Assembly (NCBI RefSeq): GCF_000261685.1
Contig: NZ_AJQE01000203.1
Coordinates: forward strand, 1 to 64,000
DNA length: 64,000 nucleotides
Source of the DNA: Bradyrhizobium genomosp. I (2014)
Lineage (GTDB): Bacteria > Pseudomonadota > Alphaproteobacteria > Rhizobiales > Xanthobacteraceae
Reading direction: 5' to 3'
Positions 10,371-18,694 of this stretch are shown here, piece by piece. Numbering within the stretch: position 1 is the stretch's first letter; every line of letters starts with the position of its first letter. Both the position numbers and the translations under genes were made by a program. The notes beneath the pieces were generated by a model. That model was not told the origin of the DNA. It worked only from the letters and a program-made list of their open reading frames with translations, and searched no databases.

Positions 10371-12398
10371 TCAGAACTCGCCGTGCAGCCGCCCCGAAAA
10401 CACCGACACCGGACCGCGATCGGCGTTGTAGGCGGGGTTGACGATGAGCTGGTAGTCGGCGGTGAAGGTCAGCGCCTTGTTCAGCGCGTAGGCGTAGTAG
10501 GTCTCCAGCACGCGCTCGCGGCGGTAGTTGAGCCGGCCATCGCCGATCAGCGGGCCGAGACCGCCGGCGGCGATGAAGTCGCGATGATCCTGCGACAGGG
10601 CGTTGACGGCGCCGGCGATCGCGACCACGTCGTCGGGCCGGCCCCATGTCGTGCCCTTGACCGAAACGCCACCCGACAGGCTGCGATCGATGTCCGTGAA
10701 GGCCATGATCTCGTTGCGGCCGTCGTTCCAGCTCCAGCGGCCGAACAGGCCGACGTCGTCGGTGATGGCCTGTTCGAGGTTGAGCGCGTAGCCGTATTTG
10801 ATACGGCCGCGGCGAGTCTGGCTGATGTCGACGCCGAACGCGGGATTGTCCAGCGTCTCGCGATAGCTGCCCGCAAAGGCGCTGTTGACGAAGCCGAGCG
10901 TGCGCAGCTTGCCGGGCTGGCCGAACAGCGAATAACGCGTTTCGAGCTCCATCACATATTCGCCGCGGCGGCCGACGTTCATGTCGAAATTGCTGGAGTT
11001 CGATTCCGCGCCGATCAGGAAGTAGCCGGCGCGCAGCGCCCATTGCTTCTGGTTGAACTCGGCGGTGGCGCCATAACCGAGGCCGAGCTTATCGGCGGCA
11101 TAGTCGAAGGCGCCGGACGCCCAGATCGACCAGTTCATGAAATCCTTGCGCGGATCGTGCGCATAGGCATTGCCGTCGAACACGTCGACCACGGAGAACT
11201 TGCCGACCTGCAAGGTCAGGCGCGAGACGTCGACCTTACCGGCAAGCTGAAGCTGGCCGCTGGCCAACTCCTCCTGCTCGCCGCCGAAGCCGAAGGTGTG
11301 GCGCACGAACAGGCGCGAGGCGTTGAAGTGCGGATAGGGGAAGCCGGACTTCTGCGCTTCGCCATTGGGGAAGCCCGCCGCGCCCGTCGTGTTGTTGAAG
11401 CCGAAGCCCTGGAGCAGCTCGGGATTGAAATAGACCTCGCCGCCGTCCCACAGCCGCGCGTTCAGATAGAGCGAATTGCTCCAGGTCTGCTGAAAATCCG
11501 GCGACGGGAGCAGGCTGTTCGGTCCGGTATAGGGCGCGTGGAAGGCCGGATAACCCTGCCCGAGCACGGTCGACTGGCCGTGAATCTCCCAGCGGCTGGA
11601 TTCGGTGTCGGTGACGTCGGATTTCGGGTCGTAGGTCGGCACGCCCGGCCAGTCGATCTTGCGATTGAGGCCGATGCGCAGGCTATGGAAGTCCATCGAC
11701 GAGGAATATTGTGCGCCGGAGGGGAAGCTGACGCTCGCGTCGCCGAACTTGCTGTAGAGATATTCGAGCCGCGCGCTCCAGTGCGGCGCGAAGGCGTATT
11801 CGACACCGCCACCGGCGGTCCAGCCGAACCGCGTATGCAGCACCTTTTCTTCAACGCCGCCGTTCGGCGTCGAGAGAAAACGCTCGCCGGCGAAGGCCGC
11901 GCCGCCGGTCGCGTAAAACAGCCAGTCACCGCTGGCGTAGCCGAGCCGCGCGCGCAGGCTCGCGACATAGTCCCAGCGTTCCTCCGCGAACGACAGCGCG
12001 GTCCCCGCCGATGATACGACGTGGTTGGAGGGCAGATAGTTCGGAAACGAGATGTCGCCTTCGACGCCGAGCAGCAGGCCCGAATTGAAACGCCAATTGT
12101 AGCCGGCCTGAACGCCGCCCGTCGCGCCGGTGAAGACGTTGTTGTCGGTTGCGAACGTGGGATCGGTCAGCGTCGCCGCGGAGGTGCCGCGGGTGACGCC
12201 GGCATGCGCACCGATATAGAGGCCGGTCCAGTCGTAGACCGCTTTCAAGGCCGGCGCCTTCAGTGGCAGATCGGCCGCGCGGCCGCTGCTGGGAAAAGCC
12301 AGCACGCCCGTGGCAATCGCCGCAGCCGTTCGCAAGCACCGGTGTCTGTGACCTTTCAACGCCAAAACGCACGCCCCCAAAACGCGAATGTGTTCCAC
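10371..12398 (-). CDS. Outer-membrane fusion: OmpA-like barrel plus OprB-type carbohydrate porin
   Basis: 675 residues. After a signal-like N-terminus ending near GRAADLP, residues about 50-245 resemble the small 8-strand Omp25/OmpA-type porin family (DWTGLYIGAHAG; SARLEYLYSKFG; SLRIGLNRKIDWPG). Residues about 270-675 read as an OprB-like porin with alternating hydrophobic strands and a terminal Phe (GRLHGEF), the usual BAM signal. OprB barrels carry sugars across the outer membrane. The two-barrel layout is known to me from bradyrhizobial annotations, but how the domains share the membrane is unclear. A palindrome about 130 bases upstream may regulate it. Confidence 0.83.
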   Translation of the reverse strand: MEHIRVLGACVLALKGHRHRCLRTAAAIATGVLAFPSSGRAADLPLKAPALKAVYDWTGLYIGAHAGVTRGTSAATLTDPTFATDNNVFTGATGGVQAGYNWRFNSGLLLGVEGDISFPNYLPSNHVVSSAGTALSFAEERWDYVASLRARLGYASGDWLFYATGGAAFAGERFLSTPNGGVEEKVLHTRFGWTAGGGVEYAFAPHWSARLEYLYSKFGDASVSFPSGAQYSSSMDFHSLRIGLNRKIDWPGVPTYDPKSDVTDTESSRWEIHGQSTVLGQGYPAFHAPYTGPNSLLPSPDFQQTWSNSLYLNARLWDGGEVYFNPELLQGFGFNNTTGAAGFPNGEAQKSGFPYPHFNASRLFVRHTFGFGGEQEELASGQLQLAGKVDVSRLTLQVGKFSVVDVFDGNAYAHDPRKDFMNWSIWASGAFDYAADKLGLGYGATAEFNQKQWALRAGYFLIGAESNSSNFDMNVGRRGEYVMELETRYSLFGQPGKLRTLGFVNSAFAGSYRETLDNPAFGVDISQTRRGRIKYGYALNLEQAITDDVGLFGRWSWNDGRNEIMAFTDIDRSLSGGVSVKGTTWGRPDDVVAIAGAVNALSQDHRDFIAAGGLGPLIGDGRLNYRRERVLETYYAYALNKALTFTADYQLIVNPAYNADRGPVSVFSGRLHGEF

Positions 12399-12524
12399 CC
12401 GCCGCGCTATCCCTGCCGAGTCGCGGCGATTCTGTCATCAGGTCTCGTTACTCACGCGAGCGGGCGAGATGATCTCGATTCGACCCGACTTCGTCTCAAG
12501 TTCCTGAACCTGCGACAAGCTTTA

Positions 12525-12547
12525 TTGCTATTAATTCGCAATAGCAA
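12525..12547. promoter_or_regulatory. Inverted repeat upstream of the porin gene
   Basis: ttgctatt and aatagcaa form an 8-bp perfect inverted repeat around a 7-base AT-rich centre, inside the 335-base gap 12,399-12,733 that otherwise holds no gene. Position (about 130 bases before the porin ATG) and symmetry suggest an operator; no regulator can be named. Confidence 0.4.
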
Positions 12548-12617
12548 CTGGTGCGCATTGCTGTGGACGATGGTTGGCACCACTGTGTGACGGGACTGCA
12601 ACAAATTGGCAGGCCTC

Positions 12618-12656
12618 AAAAAGGATGACCCCGCCCGGGGGGACAGCCGGGCGGGG
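12618..12656 (-). terminator. Rho-independent terminator after the small secreted protein
   Basis: On the minus strand ccccgcccgg pairs perfectly with ccgggcgggg around an 8-base loop, and a run of five T follows 6 bases later. It lies about 80 bases past the stop of the gene at 12,734-12,997. Confidence 0.7.
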
Positions 12657-12733
12657 CCGGGGCACGACACGGGGTGGATGAGGCGCCCGTGTCGGACGCA
12701 GGATCCACGTGAGATCGGCCTCAGATACTCGAA

Positions 12734-12997
12734 TCAGTAGCAGGTGCGAACGCGGCCGACGTACTGCCCGAAGGCGTTGTACTGGGCGACCCAGCCGCAG
12801 CGGTGATAGCCATGGTAATAGGGGTCGTTGCTGGCGGCGATCGCGGAGCCGACGACGGCGGCGGTGGCGATGCCGGCACCCACGCCCCAGACCCAAGCGG
12901 GCTGCTTGGCTTCGGCCGAGGAGGTGGTGGACACGACGCTGCCGGTCACAGTGAGGGCAGCGAGGGCTGCTGCGGCAATCTTGGTCTTGATCGACAT
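12734..12997 (-). CDS. Small secreted/membrane protein of unknown function
   Basis: 87 residues. A signal peptide (residues 1-30, ending AEA) precedes a Gly/Ala-rich hydrophobic stretch (VGAGIATAAVVGSAIAA) and a short tail with Tyr, His and two cysteines ending VRTCY. Similar small proteins are widespread in bradyrhizobia; I do not know a function. The ATG at 12,997 is preceded by GGAG and followed downstream by a clear terminator, which supports a real monocistronic gene. Confidence 0.72.
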   Translation of the reverse strand: MSIKTKIAAAALAALTVTGSVVSTTSSAEAKQPAWVWGVGAGIATAAVVGSAIAASNDPYYHGYHRCGWVAQYNAFGQYVGRVRTCY

Positions 12998-13137
12998 ATG
13001 AAACTCCATCCGGGTTTGAGGCGGTCCGTTGTGGTCCGCGTGCCCAATTGGACGGAGGCTCTTCGCGTCCGGTTCGAAGGCCGGAAATCTGGCCGCGGAG
13101 ACTCGATCTTTCCCGAACGAATCCAGGAGGATGCCGG

Positions 13138-13971
13138 TTAGCCGAGGGGTCCCTTGGCGAGCCTGTTCACGTCGAAGTTATCGACTTCAGTCAGCAGCTC
13201 GCAGAAGGAGCGCGCGCCATGATCGAGCAGTTGCTCGCCCTTCTCAGGGAGCGCCAGCGTGGCATTGCCGACTGCGCCGCTGACATTGAGGTCCTGCGCC
13301 TGCCAGGCGAACGGCACGGGGCGCTGCGTCGACAGCCAGTGATATTGCTGCTCCATCGCGATGCTGCTCGCGGGAAAATCCGCGATCGCATTCATGCGGA
13401 CCTGGTCCGGATAGCGCGCCAGCATGATCGAGGTCTCGACCGCGCCGCCGTGAATGCCGTGGCGCACCTCATCGGCCGGGAACAGTTTGTCCGCGCCCGA
13501 CAGCCGCGACCATGACGTCGTCACCACGAACAGTTTCTGGTGCGCGCGTAGGTCCTGCGCGACCAGCATCATCGCCGCGCTGTTGCCGCCATGGCTGGTG
13601 ATGATGACGAGCTTCCTCACCCCGCGGCGCGCAACGTCCTCGCCGATCCCGGTCCATTTCTTCAGCGCCACATCGGTCGGCAGCGTCTGCGTGCCCGGAT
13701 AGTCGATATGCTCGGTGGAAATGCCGATTGGCTCAATCGGGAGAAATCCGGCTGGAATGCTCTGGGGCAACAGCTCGCGCACGCGCGCCAGATACGCCTC
13801 CGCGATCAGCACGTCGGTCGTGAGCGGCAGATGCGGTCCGTGCTGCTCGGTCGCCGCCAGCGGCAGCACCGCGATCCAGCGCGACACGTCGGCAGTGCCC
13901 GCATCGGCCCAGTTGATATCGATCCAGTCGCGGGGCGGCGTCTTCAAGGTTTCTTTGCCCGGATTTGTCAC
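13138..13971 (-). CDS. Creatininase-family amidohydrolase
   Basis: About 277 residues. The metal-binding signatures of the creatininase fold are present: TEQHGPHLPLTTD (residues 41-53, with Glu, two His and Asp), SHGGN (126-130) and HGGAVETS with its Glu. Members hydrolyse cyclic or acyl amides (creatinine, formamides) with two metal ions. The start is uncertain: GTG at 13,971 is used here and TTG at 13,947 is an alternative; an ATG further upstream would overlap the divergent transporter gene. It is divergent from an NMT1-type importer, so a linked catabolic role is possible but not shown. Confidence 0.82.
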   Translation of the reverse strand: MTNPGKETLKTPPRDWIDINWADAGTADVSRWIAVLPLAATEQHGPHLPLTTDVLIAEAYLARVRELLPQSIPAGFLPIEPIGISTEHIDYPGTQTLPTDVALKKWTGIGEDVARRGVRKLVIITSHGGNSAAMMLVAQDLRAHQKLFVVTTSWSRLSGADKLFPADEVRHGIHGGAVETSIMLARYPDQVRMNAIADFPASSIAMEQQYHWLSTQRPVPFAWQAQDLNVSGAVGNATLALPEKGEQLLDHGARSFCELLTEVDNFDVNRLAKGPLG

Positions 13972-14097
13972 GTAGTTTGGGGTATGAGGGGACGCGGGCC
14001 CGGCCGGCTCGCGTCCCCTGATATCTTGCGGTTCTATCGCGTTGGGCTGGCATGAGCCAGACGTGATTGGGCCAGAAGCGATCGACGGAGTGCCATC

Positions 14098-15120
14098 ATG
14101 ACCCCCTCTCATTTGCGGCGAGCGTTAACGGCCGGCTTCATGGCCGCTTTCGTCACTCTTGCGCCGGCGCGCGCCGAAACGCTCGACAAGGTCACCTTCG
14201 GCACCAATTGGGTCGCCGAGGCCGAGCATGGCGGCTTCTTCCAGGCGGTCGCCGACGGCACCTACAAGAAATACGGGCTCGACGTCACCATCGTCCCCGG
14301 CGGTCCCAACGAGAACAACCGGATGCTGCTGATCGCCGGCAAGATCGATTTCTTCATGGCCGCGAACACGCTGATGTCGTTCGACGCGGTGGCGAACAAC
14401 GTTCCCGTCGTGACCATCGCCGCGATCTTCCAGAAGGATCCGCAGGTGATGCTGACCCAGCCGGACGCCAAGGTCGCCAAGATCGAGGACCTCAAGCCGC
14501 TGACGCTGTTCGTCTCCAAGGAGGGCATGGGCAGCTACTTCCAGTGGCTGAAATCCGAATACGGCTTCAGCGAGAAGAACGTCCGCCCCTATAATTTCAA
14601 TCCGCAGCCCTTCATCGCCAACCCCAAGAGCGCCATGCAGGGCTACGTCACCTCCGAGCCGTTCGCGGTGGAGAAGGCGGCGGGCTTCAAGCCCAACGTG
14701 CTGCTGCTCGCTGACTACGGCTTCAACACCTATTCGACCCTGATCGAGACCCGCCGCGACATCGTCGAGAAGAAGCCCGATCTGGTTCAGCGCTTCGTCG
14801 ATGCCTCCATGATCGGCTGGTACAATTACATCTATCGCGACAATTCCGCCGGCAACGCCATGATCAAGAAGCTCAATCCGGAGATGACCGACGATCTGCT
14901 CGCCTATTCCGTCGCCAAGATGAAGGAACACGGCATCGTCGATTCCGGCGACAGCCTCAAGAACGGCATCGGCGCGATGAGCGACGAGCGCTACACATCC
15001 TTCTTCAACAAGATGGTGAAGGCCGGCGTCGTGAAGGCGGATCTCGACTTCCGCAAGTCCTACACGCTGCGCTTCGTCAACAAGGGCGTCGGCATCGAGC
15101 TGCGCCCGAACAAGCCGTAA
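14098..15120 (+). CDS. ABC transporter substrate-binding protein, NMT1/THI5-like
   Basis: 340 residues. A Sec signal (residues 1-26, cleaved after ARA) is followed by the SsuA/THI5-type fold: TFGTNWVAEAEHGGFFQAVADGTY resembles the substrate-entry region of pyrimidine, taurine and riboflavin-precursor binders. It starts an operon with an ATPase, a permease, a 2-hydroxyacid dehydrogenase and an Inh-type protein, and it would deliver the ligand in the periplasm. The ligand cannot be read from sequence. CGGAG stands 8 bases before the ATG. Confidence 0.9.
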   Translation: MTPSHLRRALTAGFMAAFVTLAPARAETLDKVTFGTNWVAEAEHGGFFQAVADGTYKKYGLDVTIVPGGPNENNRMLLIAGKIDFFMAANTLMSFDAVANNVPVVTIAAIFQKDPQVMLTQPDAKVAKIEDLKPLTLFVSKEGMGSYFQWLKSEYGFSEKNVRPYNFNPQPFIANPKSAMQGYVTSEPFAVEKAAGFKPNVLLLADYGFNTYSTLIETRRDIVEKKPDLVQRFVDASMIGWYNYIYRDNSAGNAMIKKLNPEMTDDLLAYSVAKMKEHGIVDSGDSLKNGIGAMSDERYTSFFNKMVKAGVVKADLDFRKSYTLRFVNKGVGIELRPNKP

Positions 15121-15156
15121 CGCATGCGGATGTTCGACCACGATGTGTGGGCATCA

Positions 15157-15185
15157 TTCACCTCTCCTCGGCGGGGAGAGGTGAA
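15157..15185. repeat. Perfect stem-loop between binding protein and ATPase genes
   Basis: An 11-bp perfect inverted repeat (ttcacctctcc / ggagaggtgaa) around a 7-base loop. It sits inside the operon gap and has no T run, so it more likely protects or attenuates the mRNA, or is a dispersed repeat; a related cctctccc-containing stretch occurs near 10,310. Confidence 0.55.
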
Positions 15186-15224
15186 AGACGCGGCGCGACC
15201 AAGCCTCACAACTGCCGGCGATCG

Positions 15225-16055
15225 ATGGTAGCGAGCTCATCGTCATCCGCCGTCGAGGCCAGCCTGACGGCCCTCGCCGTCAGCCTGCGCGGCGTGACGA
15301 AGGTGTATGACAACGGTGTCATGGCACTCGGCCCGTTCGACCTCGCTGTCCGCAAGGGCGAGTTCATCTCGTTGCTCGGCCCGTCAGGCTGCGGCAAGTC
15401 GACGGCGCTGCGCATCATCGCAGGGCTCGGCGCGCCGTCATCGGGCACCGTGCGGGTGGCGCGGCACGAGGGCGAGGTGCAGCCGCGCCGGGTTCAGCCA
15501 GGTCACGGCATCGGCTTCGTGTTTCAGGAGCCGACGCTGATGCCCTGGGCCAACGCGCGCGAGAACGTGCGGCTGCCCTTGAGGCTCGCGGGCATGCCGA
15601 AAGCGGACGCGCGCGCGCGCGCCGACGAGGCGCTGGCGAGCGTCGGGCTCGCCGATTTCGCAGATAGCTTTCCGCGCGAGCTCTCCGGCGGCATGAAGAT
15701 GCGTGTGTCGCTGGCGCGTGCGCTCGTCACCGACCCCGATATTCTCCTGATGGACGAGCCGTTCGCTGCGCTCGACGAGATCACCCGCTTCCGCCTCAAC
15801 AACGATCTGCTTGCACTCTGGCGGTCCTTGCGCAAGACCGTCATCTTCGTCACCCATTCGGTGTTCGAATCCGTCTATCTGTCGCAGCGCGTCGTCGTCA
15901 TGACGGCGCGGCCCGGCCGCATCCAGGCCGACATCCGCATCGAGACGGTCGAGCCGCGCGGGGAGGAGTTTCGCACCTCGGCCGCCTATTCCGATTATTG
16001 TCGAAGCGTGTCGGCCGCGCTGGCGCCGTCCTATTCGGGACGATCGACGCTATGA
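15225..16055 (+). CDS. ABC transporter ATP-binding protein (nitrate/taurine/NMT1 type)
   Basis: 276 residues. All ABC motifs are intact: Walker A GPSGCGKST, Q-loop FQEPTLMPW, signature LSGGMKMRV, Walker B ILLMDEPFAALDE and the switch His in VTHSVFES. This order and the PTLMPW sequence are typical of SsuB/TauB-like ATPases. It powers import with the next gene, whose ATG overlaps its stop (ATGA). The start at 15,225 is chosen because the preceding 26 codons cover the intergenic stem-loop. Confidence 0.9.
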   Translation: MVASSSSSAVEASLTALAVSLRGVTKVYDNGVMALGPFDLAVRKGEFISLLGPSGCGKSTALRIIAGLGAPSSGTVRVARHEGEVQPRRVQPGHGIGFVFQEPTLMPWANARENVRLPLRLAGMPKADARARADEALASVGLADFADSFPRELSGGMKMRVSLARALVTDPDILLMDEPFAALDEITRFRLNNDLLALWRSLRKTVIFVTHSVFESVYLSQRVVVMTARPGRIQADIRIETVEPRGEEFRTSAAYSDYCRSVSAALAPSYSGRSTL

Positions 16056-16870
16056 GCGCGCAAGCTCCCGTGCCCGCAAAAATGTCCCGCGCGCAACGCG
16101 CGATGCGCTTCGTGCTTCCCGTCATCGTGTTCGCGGCCGGCCTCGTCGCTTGGGAACTGGTGGTCCGCATCAGGGCGATCCCGCCTTACGTGCTGCCGGC
16201 GCCGTCCGTCATCGTCCTGACGCTGATCAAGGACTGGGCGGTGCTGTCACAATCGCTCGCCGCCACGCTGCTGACCACGCTCGAAGGTTTTGTCGCCGCC
16301 AGCATCGGCGGCATCGCGCTTGCGCTCATGTTCAACCAGTCGAAATGGGTGGAATATTCGCTGTTCCCCTACGCCGTGGTCCTGCAGGTGACGCCTGTGA
16401 TCGCGATCGCACCGCTGCTGCTGATCTATCTGGAACAGCAGACCGCGGTCGTGGTCTGCGCCTTCATCGTCGCCTTCTTTCCGGTGCTGTCCAACACCAC
16501 GCTCGGGCTGAATTCGGTCGATCGCAACCTGGCCGGCCTGTTCCAGCTCTATGGCGCATCAAAGCCACAGACCCTGCGCTTCCTGAAACTGCCCGCGGCG
16601 CTGCCCTACATTCTCGGAGGCCTGCGCATCGCCGGCGGCCTGTCGCTGATCGGCGCGGTCGTGGCCGAGATCGCGGCGGGAACAGCCGGCGCGGGCTCCG
16701 GGCTCGCCTACAGGATCGCCGAGTCCGGCTATCGCTTGAACATACCCCGCATGTTCGCGGCGCTGCTTCTGTTGTCGCTGGCCGGGATTGTCATCTATGG
16801 GGTGCTGGCGCTAGTTTCCCACCTCGTTTTACGGCGCTGGCATGAGAGCGCGCTTGGAAAGGAAAACTGA
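16052..16870 (+). CDS. ABC transporter permease (SsuC/TauC-like)
   Basis: 272 residues with about six membrane segments. The cytoplasmic EAA-type loop is visible as FQLYGASKPQTLRFLKLPAALPY, which docks the ATPase. Overlap of four bases with the ATPase gene indicates translational coupling. It forms the inner-membrane channel of the importer encoded from 14,098. Confidence 0.88.
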   Translation: MSAQAPVPAKMSRAQRAMRFVLPVIVFAAGLVAWELVVRIRAIPPYVLPAPSVIVLTLIKDWAVLSQSLAATLLTTLEGFVAASIGGIALALMFNQSKWVEYSLFPYAVVLQVTPVIAIAPLLLIYLEQQTAVVVCAFIVAFFPVLSNTTLGLNSVDRNLAGLFQLYGASKPQTLRFLKLPAALPYILGGLRIAGGLSLIGAVVAEIAAGTAGAGSGLAYRIAESGYRLNIPRMFAALLLLSLAGIVIYGVLALVSHLVLRRWHESALGKEN

Positions 16871-17859
16871 TGACCGCCGGTTCGATTTCGTCCGAAAAGA
16901 TCGACCTTCTGATCTATGGGCCGGTGCGGCCGATCCTCGAGAACGGGTTTTCCGATCATTTCGTCGTGCACAAGGCGGAGACGCGCGGTGATCTCGAGCG
17001 GCTGACGCCGGCGGTCCGCGACAAGATCCGCGGTGTCGCGGTGACCTATCACACCGTGCGCGCGGACAGGGATTCGCTGTCGCAGCTGCCCAAGATCGAG
17101 ATGGTGGCGAGCTTCGGCGTTGGTTACGACCACATCGACGCCAAATACGCGGCCGAGAACAATATCGTCGTCACCAACACGCCCGACGTGCTGACCGAGG
17201 AGGTCGCCGACGTCGCGATGGGCCTTCTGATCGCCACCTTGCGCGAGTTCATCAAGGCCGACCGCTATGTGCGCTCCGGGCTCTGGCAGACCCAGAACTA
17301 TCCGCTCAGCGTCGGCTCGTTGCGCGACCGCAAGGTCGGCATCGTCGGCATGGGCCGGATCGGCCAGGCCATCGCGCGCCGGCTCGACGCCTCGCTGGTG
17401 CCGGTGGTCTACCACTCGCGCAACCCATCCAAGGACGTCTCCTACAAGCACTATCCCGATCTGATCGAGATGGCGAAGGCGGTGGACACGCTGATGGTGA
17501 TCGTTCCGGGCGGCGCCAGCACCAACAAGATGATCAATGCCGAGGTGCTGAAGGCGCTCGGCCCGCGCGGCGTGCTGATCAACGTGGCCCGCGGCTCGGT
17601 GATCGACGAGCCGGCGCTGATCCAGGCGCTGAAATCCGGCACCATTCTCGCCGCCGGCCTCGACGTGTTCGCGGCCGAGCCGAACGTGCCTGACGAGCTC
17701 AAGACCATGCAGAACGTCGTGCTGCTGCCGCATATCGGTTCGGCCTCGGTGGTGACGCGCAACGCGATGGACCAGCTCGTGGTCGACAATCTGAAGGCCT
17801 GGTTCGCCGGCAAGGCGCCGCTGACGCCGGTTGCGGAAACGCCGTTCAAGGGGCGCTGA
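16870..17859 (+). CDS. D-isomer-specific 2-hydroxyacid dehydrogenase
   Basis: 329 residues. The Rossmann NAD(P) motif is GIVGMGRIGQAIARRL (residues 157-172) and the catalytic triad is Arg241 (NVARGS), Glu270 (FAAEP) and His288 (LLPHIGSA). It reduces 2-oxoacids or glyoxylate/hydroxypyruvate, or works in the reverse direction. The ATG shares a base with the permease stop, so the enzyme is translated with the importer, which points to a carboxylate-containing substrate or product. Exact specificity is open. Confidence 0.9.
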   Translation: MTAGSISSEKIDLLIYGPVRPILENGFSDHFVVHKAETRGDLERLTPAVRDKIRGVAVTYHTVRADRDSLSQLPKIEMVASFGVGYDHIDAKYAAENNIVVTNTPDVLTEEVADVAMGLLIATLREFIKADRYVRSGLWQTQNYPLSVGSLRDRKVGIVGMGRIGQAIARRLDASLVPVVYHSRNPSKDVSYKHYPDLIEMAKAVDTLMVIVPGGASTNKMINAEVLKALGPRGVLINVARGSVIDEPALIQALKSGTILAAGLDVFAAEPNVPDELKTMQNVVLLPHIGSASVVTRNAMDQLVVDNLKAWFAGKAPLTPVAETPFKGR

Positions 17860-18551
17860 TGAGTGGTCTTCGGGTCGTTGCATTCGCCGTCGCGGCCTGC
17901 TTGGCCGCGATCGGTGCTGCGCAAGCGCAGGATGCGGCGACCCTGAAGAAATCGATGCCCGGCCAGTGGGAGCTCTCGACCACCGAGCGCAGCAAGACCT
18001 GCGTCGTCACGCTCAAGAGCGATGCGGCGGCGCAAGGCTTCAGGCTGGAGCTGGAGCCGGCCTGCAAGACCGCTCTGCCCTTCACCAGGGATATCGTTGC
18101 CTGGAGCGTGAAGGGCCTCGACATCGTGCGCTTGCAGGATGCGAGCGGCGAAGCCGTGATCGACTTCACCGAGGTCGAGGCCGGCATCTTCGAGGGGCTG
18201 CGCCAGGGCGAGGGCGTCTACATTCTGCAGGATCTCGCCGCCGCGCGTTCGATGGCCAAGTCGATGGACCAGATGATCGGCGACTGGTCGATGGTGCGTG
18301 GCAACGGCCAGCCGGTGTGCGGGCTGACGCTGACCAACACCGAGGCGGACTCGGACAATTTCCAGGTCTTCCTCAAGCCGAAATGCGACGCGACGATCGC
18401 GCAGTTCAACCCGACGCAATGGCGGCTCGAGCGCGGCCAGATCATCCTGATGTCGAAATCAGGCGAGGCCTGGCAGTTCGAGGCCGACGACAACGCGCAG
18501 TGGCGGCGCGTTCCCGACACAGCCGATCCCCTGATCATGCTGCGGCAGTAG
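17859..18551 (+). CDS. Secreted protein with two AprI/Inh-type domains
   Basis: 230 residues. A signal peptide (1-23, cleaved after AQA) precedes two similar halves (about 25-125 and 130-230), each with a GQWEL or GDWSM start, a conserved Cys pair and a WRLE or WSVK core. This is the 8-strand barrel of the alkaline-protease inhibitor family. Single-domain members block serralysin-type metalloproteases in the periplasm; a double-domain form suggests a changed role. It overlaps the dehydrogenase stop, so it is the last gene of the transporter operon. Confidence 0.75.
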   Translation: MSGLRVVAFAVAACLAAIGAAQAQDAATLKKSMPGQWELSTTERSKTCVVTLKSDAAAQGFRLELEPACKTALPFTRDIVAWSVKGLDIVRLQDASGEAVIDFTEVEAGIFEGLRQGEGVYILQDLAAARSMAKSMDQMIGDWSMVRGNGQPVCGLTLTNTEADSDNFQVFLKPKCDATIAQFNPTQWRLERGQIILMSKSGEAWQFEADDNAQWRRVPDTADPLIMLRQ

Positions 18552-18574
18552 GCGCCGTGGGCGTACTCGGCCTG

Positions 18575-18686
18575 CATGGTTCGAGACGCCCGCTTTGGCG
18601 GGCTCCTCACCATGAGGGTCTGATATCTCGCCGCGTAACGCGACCTCATCCTGAGGGCCCGCCGGAGGCGGGCGTCTCGAAGGATG
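18575..18686. repeat. Long imperfect palindromic repeat
   Basis: catggttcgagacgcccgc at 18,575-18,593 is mirrored by gcgggcgtctcgaaggatg at 18,668-18,686, with smaller hairpins between. It fills the gap between two convergent genes and may end transcription from both sides. I recall near-identical elements scattered through bradyrhizobial genomes. Confidence 0.65.
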
Positions 18687-18694
18687 GCCGCAGG

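Noticed and set aside
10383-12014. A 543-codon open frame on the plus strand opposite the porin gene
   Set aside because: It mirrors the codons of the porin on the other strand; composition is Arg/Ala/Glu-biased without motifs, as usual for antisense frames in high-GC DNA.
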